Assembly (NCBI GenBank): GCA_037969115.1
Contig: JBBKWQ010000256.1
Span: forward strand, 1 to 13,181
DNA length: 13,181 nucleotides
Source of the DNA: JBBKWQ01 sp037969115
Lineage (GTDB): Bacteria; Actinomycetota; Acidimicrobiia; Acidimicrobiales; Ilumatobacteraceae
Direction: 5' to 3'
Of the stretch, positions 1 to 5,763 are shown piece after piece. The notes beneath the pieces were generated by a model, which was not told the origin of the DNA, searched no databases, and was given only the letters and a program-made list of their open reading frames with translations. Positions within the stretch are counted from its first letter, which is position 1; the number at the start of each line of letters is the position of its first letter. The position numbers were made by a program, and so were the translations under genes.

Positions 1-139
1 TCACAGGCTCATGCTCAGGAGACGCCTGCGCACAGGCCTCCGGGCGGACACGAACATGTCAAGACGATAGACGGGCGGCACCCCGTTTGGTGAAACCGCT
101 CGGCGAATCCGTCCCGAAAACCCGCCGGTCGTCTACTCG

Positions 140-181
140 ACGGTCGGTGAGCGTCGCCACTCGGCACGCGCTGCCGACCGT
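140..181. promoter_or_regulatory. Long imperfect hairpin, possible terminator or leader structure
   Basis: Bases 140-147 (ACGGTCGG) pair perfectly with 174-181 (CCGACCGT). Inside that, AGCG at 150-153 pairs with CGCT at 169-172, and GCC at 156-158 pairs with GGC at 163-165 around a four-base loop. That gives 15 base pairs interrupted by small internal loops. No T-run follows, so it is not a classical Rho-independent terminator. It could terminate an upstream gene in the U-tail-less manner proposed for actinobacteria, or fold in the 5' leader of the bc operon. High GC raises the odds of chance pairing. Confidence 0.4.
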
Positions 182-205
182 TCGTGGCACGGTCGACACG
201 TACCC

Positions 206-216
206 CCGGAGTCCGG
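206..216. promoter_or_regulatory. Short perfect inverted repeat
   Basis: CCGGA and TCCGG flank a single G, giving a symmetric 11-base site. It lies ten bases before another inverted repeat at 226-239. In GC-rich DNA such a site can arise by chance, so an operator role is only a suggestion. Confidence 0.2.
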
Positions 217-225
217 ACCGGTGAC

Positions 226-239
226 GTGCACTTATGCAC
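226..239. promoter_or_regulatory. Inverted repeat GTGCA-N4-TGCAC, possible operator
   Basis: GTGCA (226-230) and TGCAC (235-239) are perfect reverse complements around the AT-rich spacer CTTA. The size and symmetry suit a dimeric regulator. It lies about 220 bases before the first gene of the operon. I do not recognise it as the site of a particular regulator. Confidence 0.25.
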
Positions 240-460
240 AACCTCGCCGTCCGACCAGACTTGGCTGCCAGACTGGAGAACACAAACGGATCGGATGTGT
301 CTCGCGTGGCACGGGAGCGGCTCGGAGGAATGGCCAGACCCCGTACCGGTCGGGCTACAGTTCGGTCCACCGGGATTACACGGTGGTCGAGCACCCTCGA
401 TCCGGCGCGATTCCAACGAGCAATGACTGACCAGACGAGCAGAAGGGCAGAACGACCGAG

Positions 461-949
461 ATGATCGCCTTTGATTGGTTCGGTACGGGATGGGTCATTC
501 CCGGCATGAACACGGCCTTCCTCGTGTCGTTGGTCGTCTCGACGGCAATGACGTTGGCGGCCATCCCGTACGGCAAGCGGCGCCCCGTCGGAGCGCCCGT
601 TTCGTGGGGCGAGGCGATGCTCGGGTCGGTGTACGCCTTCGGTGTCATGTTCCTGTCGTTCGGCGTCGTGCCGCACCAATGGATCGACCATGCCGACAAG
701 AACCTGGGCTGGGACCGTACCAAGATCATCTACGGCCCCGGCGGCATCCTGAAGCCCGACTCGGTCGGTGGCTGGAACCCCATCACACTGCAGTACGAAG
801 CGATCCGCGACATCGTCGTGGTCCTGATCCACGTGTACTACTTCGGCTTACTCATCTTCATCTTCCTGTGGTGGCAGAAGCGCGGCCAAACGACGACCAA
901 AGAGCTCGAGACGAGTTCATACGGCCGACCGTTGGTCAAGAAGGCATGA
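461..949 (+). CDS. Unrecognised three-helix membrane protein opening the bc operon
   Basis: This 162-residue protein has three clear hydrophobic segments at about residues 13-35, 49-72 and 115-138. A polar loop of about 43 residues between helices 2 and 3 is rich in Trp, His, Asp and Gly, with a GVVPHQWIDHADKNLGW stretch near 68-84. The tail after 139 is basic and polar. I do not recognise the family. Conserved-looking His72, His77 and His124 near the membrane faces could bind a cofactor or contact quinone, but this is a guess. Position 461 is the only usable start, since an in-frame stop lies at 428-430; a possible AGAAGGG site (441-447) is rather far upstream. It ends three bases before the ferredoxin gene, which suggests an accessory or assembly subunit of the bc complex. 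Confidence 0.8.
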   Translation: MIAFDWFGTGWVIPGMNTAFLVSLVVSTAMTLAAIPYGKRRPVGAPVSWGEAMLGSVYAFGVMFLSFGVVPHQWIDHADKNLGWDRTKIIYGPGGILKPDSVGGWNPITLQYEAIRDIVVVLIHVYYFGLLIFIFLWWQKRGQTTTKELETSSYGRPLVKKA

Positions 950-952
950 TCC

Positions 953-1366
953 ATGGCCAAGACTGATGCCAACCCCCCGATGATGCCCTTCACCGACGAT
1001 TACACGTTGGTTGAGGTCGACGCGGACTATCTCGCCAAGGCCGTCAAGCCAAAGCAGTTCATCCACATCGACCAGTCCGAGTGCATCGCCTGTGAGGGTT
1101 GCGTCGACATCTGCCCGTGGAAGTGCATCCACATGGTCAACACGAGTGCCATTGTCGAGGCCGACGGAACCGAGCAGCCGGGGCTCGATCCGGCCGACGC
1201 GTTCATGTTCACCATCGACGACGACATCTGCACGCGTTGCGCGTTGTGCGTCGACCGTTGCCCGACCGGGGTCATCATTCTCGGCAAGGTCGGCCAGGCG
1301 ACTGCGGCCGGCGATTCACATACCCGTACCAACAATCATGGTTACGCCTACGGCATGAGGCTCTGA
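953..1366 (+). CDS. 2[4Fe-4S] ferredoxin associated with the bc complex
   Basis: A 137-residue soluble protein with two complete cluster motifs. The first is Cys44, Cys47, Cys50, Cys54-Pro and the second Cys93, Cys96, Cys99, Cys103-Pro. Both follow CxxCxxCxxxCP, so two [4Fe-4S] clusters are expected. The 38 residues between the motifs are longer than in clostridial ferredoxins and resemble the NuoI/NapF-like group. An N-terminal segment of about 40 residues and a polar C-terminal tail rich in His, Asn and Gly flank the core. There is no signal peptide or membrane helix, so it should act in the cytoplasm. An AAGAAGG site (938-944) lies eight bases before the ATG. Its place between membrane subunits of a bc complex suggests it is a subunit or docking electron carrier; the direction of electron flow is unknown. 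Confidence 0.92.
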   Translation: MAKTDANPPMMPFTDDYTLVEVDADYLAKAVKPKQFIHIDQSECIACEGCVDICPWKCIHMVNTSAIVEADGTEQPGLDPADAFMFTIDDDICTRCALCVDRCPTGVIILGKVGQATAAGDSHTRTNNHGYAYGMRL

Positions 1367-1375
1367 GAGCGATCA

Positions 1376-1401
1376 GGAAGAACTGACCCGGAAGAACTGA
1401 C
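1376..1401 (+). repeat. Tandemly duplicated ribosome-binding segment before the cytochrome b gene
   Basis: The 12-mer GGAAGAACTGAC occurs at 1376-1387 and again at 1390-1401, immediately before the ATG at 1402. The proximal GGAAG lies seven bases from the start codon and is the probable working site. The distal copy lies 21 bases away and may be a standby site or only a small tandem duplication. Confidence 0.7.
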
Positions 1402-2187
1402 ATGGCAAAGATCATTGACGACACACCCAAACCGACCGTGAAAGATCGGATCAGCCAGACCACCGATTCCGTCCAGGGGTCGCAGGTCTGGAGTTCGATC
1501 TTCCGACCCGGTTCGATCTTCCGGAAGGGCTACACCGACAGCCCGCGCAACCGCAGCTACGTCATCATGAACTCGGTGCTGTACCACCTCCATCCGGTGA
1601 AGGTGAAGCGTCACGCCGTGAAGGTCAGCTACACCTTGTGCCTCGGCGGGCTGAGCTTCTTCCTGTTCATCCTGCTCACCGTCACGGGCATCTTCCTGAT
1701 GTTCTTCTACCGCCCCGAGGCCACCGCTGCGTGGGACGACATCTCGAACCTGCAGACGTCGGTGACCTTCGGTCTGTTGGTGAGAAACATGCACCGGTGG
1801 GGTGCCCACCTGATGGTGCTGTCGGTCTTCTTGCACATGGCGCGAGTCTTCTACCACGGCGCGTACAAACCGCCCCGCGAGTTCAACTGGGTCATCGGCG
1901 TGATCTTGCTGATGCTCACGCTGCTGCTGTCCTTCACCGGCTACCTGCTGCCGTGGGACCAACTCGCGCTCTGGGCCGTCGCGGTGGGTACCAACATGAT
2001 GGGTTACACGCCCGTGTTCGGTCAGGACGTGAGATTCGTCTTGTTGGGCGGTGCCGAAATCGGCTCCGAGACGCTGTTGCGATGGTATGTGTTACACGTG
2101 CTCTTCTTCCCATTCATCATCGTCATCTTCATGGCGATCCACTTCTGGCGTGTCCGCAAGGACGGCGGCATCAGTGGTCCGTTGTGA
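1402..2187 (+). CDS. qcrB: Cytochrome b6-like subunit of the bc complex (N-terminal cytochrome b half)
   Basis: This 261-residue protein is the four-helix, diheme half of cytochrome b. It transfers electrons from quinol across the membrane. Helices lie at about 75-102, 134-150, 164-186 and 228-249. Heme b ligands are His131/His145 on helix B and His232/His247 on helix D. The 15-residue spacing in helix D is that of cytochrome b6. LLPWDQ (182-187) and the closing GISGPL also match b6. Cys80, in the sequence TLCLGG, aligns without gaps with b6 Cys35: both are 51 residues before the first heme histidine. In b6 that cysteine covalently holds heme c_n. The N-terminus has an extra hydrophilic segment of about 45 residues compared with b6. 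The C-terminal half of cytochrome b is encoded by the next gene, 15 bases on. Confidence 0.95.
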   Translation: MAKIIDDTPKPTVKDRISQTTDSVQGSQVWSSIFRPGSIFRKGYTDSPRNRSYVIMNSVLYHLHPVKVKRHAVKVSYTLCLGGLSFFLFILLTVTGIFLMFFYRPEATAAWDDISNLQTSVTFGLLVRNMHRWGAHLMVLSVFLHMARVFYHGAYKPPREFNWVIGVILLMLTLLLSFTGYLLPWDQLALWAVAVGTNMMGYTPVFGQDVRFVLLGGAEIGSETLLRWYVLHVLFFPFIIVIFMAIHFWRVRKDGGISGPL

Positions 2188-2202
2188 TCGGAGGACCGGT
2201 TC

Positions 2203-2982
2203 ATGACTGAAATCCCCGAGCATCTCCTGAAGCGGGCGCAAGCCGCCCGCGACAAGTCGGCCGCCGAGGAACCCGCACCCGCCGAATCCGGCGGCGGAGA
2301 AGCCGCGTCCGAGGCCGACTCGCGCATTCCCGCCCATCTGCTCCAGCGCAGCCAGGCCGCGAAGGCCAAAGCCGCCGGCGGTGACGAGGCCGAATCCGGC
2401 GGCGCCGTCGCCGTTGCCGACAAGGTGGGCGCGGTGGTCAGCGCACCACCCGCTTCCGCCGGTGTGCCGGTCGGTGCCGGTCCGGGTGGTCACACCCAAC
2501 GCCTTCTCACCGTGGTGAAGTCCGGATCGATCCAGGACGTCAAGGCGACCCCGGTCGACAAGGTTCACACGTGGCCCCACCTGCTCGCCGCCGAGTTCGT
2601 GGCATCGCTGGCGTGTCTCGCGTTCACGTTCCTGTTCTCGATCTGGGTGAACGCTCCGCTGCTGCAGCACTCGAACCCGAACCAGACGCCGAACCCGTCG
2701 AAGGCTCCCTGGTACTTCCTCGGTCTGCAGGAGCTGCTCACGATGTTCCACCCCATGGTCGCCGGCGTGACCATCCCGGGCGTCGGCATGATCGTCATGA
2801 TCTTCGCCCCGTTCATCGACAAGAATCCCTCGAACAAGCCGGAAGATCGCAAGTTCGCCATTTCGCTCATGACCGTCCACATGATGTTCTGGGCGGTGCT
2901 CGTGATCATCGGGTCGTTCTTCCGCGGCCCGGGCTTCAACTTCGTGTTGCCGTGGGAAGACGGCCTGTTCTTCGAGCTGTAA
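2203..2982 (+). CDS. Subunit IV-like cytochrome b C-terminal half with N-terminal extension
   Basis: This 259-residue protein supplies the helices that complete cytochrome b and the quinol-oxidation (Qo) site, as petD does in b6f. Three membrane helices lie at about 127-149, 186-204 and 219-240. The ef-loop motif, PEWY in most bc1 and b6f complexes, reads Ala168-Pro-Trp-Tyr171, followed by FLGLQELL. The acidic residue that helps deprotonate quinol elsewhere is therefore replaced. Residues 1-120 are an Ala/Gly/Glu-rich, probably disordered cytoplasmic extension absent from classical subunit IV. It contains two copies of a helix-like motif, IPEHLLKRAQAARDK (4-18) and IPAHLLQRSQAAKAK (42-56). 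A GGAGG site (2190-2194) eight bases before the ATG supports the long form. It pairs with the upstream cytochrome b. Confidence 0.93.
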   Translation: MTEIPEHLLKRAQAARDKSAAEEPAPAESGGGEAASEADSRIPAHLLQRSQAAKAKAAGGDEAESGGAVAVADKVGAVVSAPPASAGVPVGAGPGGHTQRLLTVVKSGSIQDVKATPVDKVHTWPHLLAAEFVASLACLAFTFLFSIWVNAPLLQHSNPNQTPNPSKAPWYFLGLQELLTMFHPMVAGVTIPGVGMIVMIFAPFIDKNPSNKPEDRKFAISLMTVHMMFWAVLVIIGSFFRGPGFNFVLPWEDGLFFEL

Positions 2983-3006
2983 GAGACGGATGTCAGGAGG
3001 AAAATC

Positions 3007-3870
3007 ATGGACTCAACCATCGTCATCGTGATCGCCGTAGCGGTGGTCGCCGTGCTCGCGGCGATCGCGTTCCTCTCGTTGGCGCGTCGCTCCGACGTTC
3101 GTGGTGCAGGCGCGCTCAGCAGTGAGACGGTTCGCCGCGACTCGAGCGCAAGTGCCGGTTCGTCGTCGAAGAAGGAGACGACGGCCGCCGCCGAGGCAGC
3201 GGGTGTCGAGGCCCGCACCCCGAGCACAGCTGTCGCGACCACGTCGCCCGCCGACATCGCGCCGTGGGTCCCGCCCGATCCAGAGGCCATCGGCGTCAGC
3301 CGCCGGCAGTTCTTCAACCGAGCCACGATCGGACTCATGAGCGCCGGACTCGGTGCCTTCGCGGCAGCGAGTTTCGTGGCGTTCCTGTGGCCCACCAAGA
3401 CGGGCGGCTTCGGCGGCAAAGTGCCCGTCGGCCGCGTCAACGACGTGTTCGCCGGCATCCGCGCCGGCAGCGGCTTCTTCTACGCGCCCGAGGCTCGAGC
3501 GTGGATCACCGAATACCCGAAGGACTCGCTGCCGAAGGCGATCGAGGTCTACCAGCCCGCGCTGATCCCCAACATGACCGCGGGCATCACGGTCCAGTAC
3601 CAGAAGTGCCCCCACCTCGGATGCCGCGTCCCGCAGTGTGTCTCGAGCCAGTGGTTCGAGTGCGGTTGCCATGGTTCGACGTACAACCGCGTCGGCGAGA
3701 AGAAGGGTGGTCCGGCGCCTCGCGGCATGGACCACTTCGCCGCCGAGATCACCACTGCCGGCGACGTCATCGTCGACACCGGCACCGTGTACCAGGGACA
3801 GCCGATCGGCACCAACACCACAGGCCAAGAGGCCGAGGGTCCGAACTGTGTAGGAGCGAGCGAACACTGA
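3007..3870 (+). CDS. qcrA: Rieske [2Fe-2S] protein of the bc complex
   Basis: A 287-residue protein carrying the high-potential cluster that takes the first electron from quinol. Box I is Cys201-Pro-His203-Leu-Gly-Cys206 and box II is Cys219-Gly-Cys221-His222-Gly-Ser. By family rule Cys201, His203, Cys219 and His222 hold the cluster, and Cys206/Cys221 form a disulfide. A twin-arginine-like motif, SRRQFFNRA (98-106), precedes a membrane helix at 106-128, consistent with Tat insertion. There is also an earlier helix at about 4-26, followed by a low-complexity Ser/Ala/Glu linker, so the Tat motif is internal. The start is set by a strong AGGAGG (2995-3000) six bases before the ATG. Its stop overlaps the next start by one base (TGATG), indicating translational coupling. 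Confidence 0.96.
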   Translation: MDSTIVIVIAVAVVAVLAAIAFLSLARRSDVRGAGALSSETVRRDSSASAGSSSKKETTAAAEAAGVEARTPSTAVATTSPADIAPWVPPDPEAIGVSRRQFFNRATIGLMSAGLGAFAAASFVAFLWPTKTGGFGGKVPVGRVNDVFAGIRAGSGFFYAPEARAWITEYPKDSLPKAIEVYQPALIPNMTAGITVQYQKCPHLGCRVPQCVSSQWFECGCHGSTYNRVGEKKGGPAPRGMDHFAAEITTAGDVIVDTGTVYQGQPIGTNTTGQEAEGPNCVGASEH

Positions 3871-4934
3871 TGATCCCCGCACTCGCCACCACGTCGATCG
3901 GATGGTTGCTCCTCACCGTCATCCTGATCGGCTGGATCGTCTACATGCTGCTCAACCTGCGCAGCGCACGAGCCGAACTCGGATCCGAAATCGAACTCGC
4001 TCCGAACCGAAAGAAGTACTACGACGACGAAGTGCTCGAGGGTCGACGCCTCGAGATGGTGCAGCTTTCCGGTGTGCTGCTCCTGGTCGTCATCGTCGTG
4101 GCGTTGCCGCTCTACTGGATTCTCGAGCCGTCGCGTCAAGCGGGCGCAACCGCTGAGAAAGAAGAGCTGTTCGTCGAGTGGGGAAGCAGGCTGTTCGCGC
4201 CCACGGCCGATCTCGGTTTCAACTGCTCCGGGTGTCACGGCGGCATGGGAGGCGGCGGCGGCGCGGCGCCGTACAACGTGATCGACCCGCTCACCAACGA
4301 GGTGAACGCAGTGAGCTGGAAGGCTCCGGCGGTGAACACGATCTTCTATCGATACAGCGAGGAGGAGGTTCGCTTCATCCTGGTGTACGGCCGACCGTTC
4401 TCACCGATGTCGCCGTGGGGTGTCGAAGGCGGCGGGCCGATGAACGAGCAGCAGATCGAGACACTCATCAGCTATCTCCGCAGCATTCAGATCGACCGCG
4501 AGGACTGCGGCCCCGGCGAGGACGACCCGAAGTCGTGCCCCAGCGGTCACCTGCCGACGTCGCTCCAGAACGACATCGATGCGGCGGCATTGAAGTCGGT
4601 CGAGGACGGCGAGTACCAGAGCTACGGCGAGGCGCTCTACAATCTCGAACTGGCCAGCGGTGGATTCAGCTGTGCTCGATGCCACACGCAGGGATGGAGC
4701 TGGGGCGACCCCGGAGTCACCGGCCAGGGCGCGTTCGGCTGGAACCTCACGGGCGGTTCGGTCGACGCCCATTTCCCGAACGCGGCCGACATGGTCGACT
4801 TCATCAAGAACGGTTCGGTGCTCGGCGCCAAGTACGGCATCCAGGGTCAGGGAAGCGGCCGCATGCCCGGGTTCGGCTCGATGCTCACCGACGACCAGAT
4901 TCAAGCCATCGTCGAATACGTCCGGAGTCTGTGA
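3870..4934 (+). CDS. Membrane-anchored diheme cytochrome c of the bc complex
   Basis: This 354-residue protein has two heme c sites, Cys119-Ser-Gly-Cys122-His123 and Cys268-Ala-Arg-Cys271-His272, in two separate cytochrome c domains. Met180 (or Met191) and Met332, in the GRMPGFG turn, are plausible sixth ligands. Two N-terminal helices at about 8-28 and 65-84 anchor it, with the heme domains outside. A glycine-rich loop follows the first heme site. It should accept electrons from the Rieske cluster and pass them to a terminal oxidase, the role of QcrC in actinobacteria. Canonical QcrC has its helix at the C-terminus, so this is a different architecture. The ATG at 3870 overlaps the Rieske stop. 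The open frame continues upstream to 3264, but that part lies inside the Rieske gene and is arginine-rich shadow sequence. Confidence 0.93.
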   Translation: MIPALATTSIGWLLLTVILIGWIVYMLLNLRSARAELGSEIELAPNRKKYYDDEVLEGRRLEMVQLSGVLLLVVIVVALPLYWILEPSRQAGATAEKEELFVEWGSRLFAPTADLGFNCSGCHGGMGGGGGAAPYNVIDPLTNEVNAVSWKAPAVNTIFYRYSEEEVRFILVYGRPFSPMSPWGVEGGGPMNEQQIETLISYLRSIQIDREDCGPGEDDPKSCPSGHLPTSLQNDIDAAALKSVEDGEYQSYGEALYNLELASGGFSCARCHTQGWSWGDPGVTGQGAFGWNLTGGSVDAHFPNAADMVDFIKNGSVLGAKYGIQGQGSGRMPGFGSMLTDDQIQAIVEYVRSL

Positions 4935-5761
4935 TGCTCGCGACCGTTCTGGCCATCGATTGGGAACCCGAGCTCCGAGGCACGCTCACCGTCGTCATGG
5001 CGGTGGCAGTGCTGATGGGCAGCATCTATCTGATCCTCGGCACCAACATGGGGGCCCGGCTGGGTTTTCTCGTCACGTTCGCAGCGCTTGCGGGCTGGAT
5101 GGCGCTCATGGGAGGTATCTGGTGGATGTACGGCATCGGCCTGAAGGGCGAAGAACCGTCGTGGCGGCAGGTCGAGGGTCGCACCGTGATCCAGGACACC
5201 GACTCGCTGTACCTCGCCGGCGTGCTGCCGGAACGCGTCGCCGTCGGTGACGACGCCACGCCGGACGCGCAGTCGGGCGCAGTCGAAGGCATCCTGCTCG
5301 ACGATGGCTGGACCCGGGTCGGTGAGTCCGCTCCCGAATTCGGCCAGGCCGAAGCGTCGGCCGGTGTGTTCCTCGAGGACGAGGACGCGCTCGCCGTCGG
5401 CGATTTCGACGTCACGGCGGTGTACGAGGTCGGCGGCGAGGCGTACCCCAAGATCTTCGGTCTCGACGAACTCGACCAGGTGGCGTTTTGGCACAAGCCT
5501 TACTACACGGTCGTCGAGGTGGCTCCGTACGTGCCGCTGCGCGATGAGCCCGGTCGGGCGCCCAACGCCCCCACGGTCGATGAGACGCAGACACGCCAGT
5601 ACGTGTACATGATCCGCGATCTCGGATCGCTGCGCCAGCCGGCAGCCATCATCTGCATCAGCTCGACGTTCGTGTTCCTCGGACTCTGCTGGTTGCTGCA
5701 TCGTCGCGACCGCTTCGTCGCCGAGAACCTCGCGCGGAAAGCCGCGGCCGTCGGCGCCTGA
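4934..5761 (+). CDS. Unrecognised membrane protein between the bc and nuo genes
   Basis: A 275-residue protein of unknown family. Two hydrophobic helices lie near the N-terminus (about 17-36 and 42-66). A 170-residue acidic, soluble-looking domain follows, then a single helix at about 236-255 and a short basic tail. The large domain is rich in Asp, Glu, Val and Gly. It ends with a stretch at about 186-235 containing WHKPYYTVVEVAPYVPL and a polar Arg/Tyr-rich segment. There are no heme, Fe-S or nucleotide motifs, and no Cys before 241. The start overlaps the cytochrome c stop by one base (TGATG), and nuoA begins two bases after its stop. Tight coupling to the cytochrome c gene suggests an accessory or assembly subunit of the bc complex. 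A role linking the bc complex with complex I is also conceivable. Confidence 0.85.
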   Translation: MLATVLAIDWEPELRGTLTVVMAVAVLMGSIYLILGTNMGARLGFLVTFAALAGWMALMGGIWWMYGIGLKGEEPSWRQVEGRTVIQDTDSLYLAGVLPERVAVGDDATPDAQSGAVEGILLDDGWTRVGESAPEFGQAEASAGVFLEDEDALAVGDFDVTAVYEVGGEAYPKIFGLDELDQVAFWHKPYYTVVEVAPYVPLRDEPGRAPNAPTVDETQTRQYVYMIRDLGSLRQPAAIICISSTFVFLGLCWLLHRRDRFVAENLARKAAAVGA

Positions 5762-5763
5762 CC

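Larger units (their letters stand above)
1..460. other. Upstream non-coding region of the bc/nuo gene cluster
   Basis: No open frame here reads like a protein. The frames present are short, arginine/proline-rich and lack a good ribosome binding site, as expected of chance frames in high-GC DNA. The first about 90 to 220 bases could include the tail of a gene outside the window, but nothing identifies one. The region contains an imperfect hairpin at 140-181 and inverted repeats at 206-216 and 226-239. I found no promoter with a convincing -35/-10 pair. A promoter for the downstream operon is nevertheless expected here, because this is the only gap of more than 100 bases in the window. Confidence 0.6.

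Noticed and set aside
331..361. TACAGT at 356-361 as a -10 box with TGGCCA near 331 as a -35
   Set aside because: The -35 match is poor and the spacing of 19 bases is long. I cannot support a promoter call.
15..416. A 133-residue - strand frame and several short + strand frames (184-464) in the leader
   Set aside because: Low-complexity Arg/Pro/Ser composition, mutually overlapping and without good start signals. No family is suggested.
255..436. CCAGAC repeated at 255, 268, 334 and 431 in the leader
   Set aside because: Spacing is irregular (13, 66 and 97 bases) and the flanks are not shared, so a regulator array is not supported. It is noted only as a mild excess.
59..832. A 257-residue - strand frame overlapping the leader and the first membrane protein
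   Set aside because: Its composition is Arg/Asp/His-rich with no domain. It overlaps the clearly membrane-type + strand gene, and I see no ribosome binding site.
3264..3869. Longer upstream start for the diheme cytochrome c
   Set aside because: The added 202 residues lie inside the Rieske gene in another frame and are Arg-rich shadow sequence. The ATG at 3870 overlaps the Rieske stop and begins a membrane helix.
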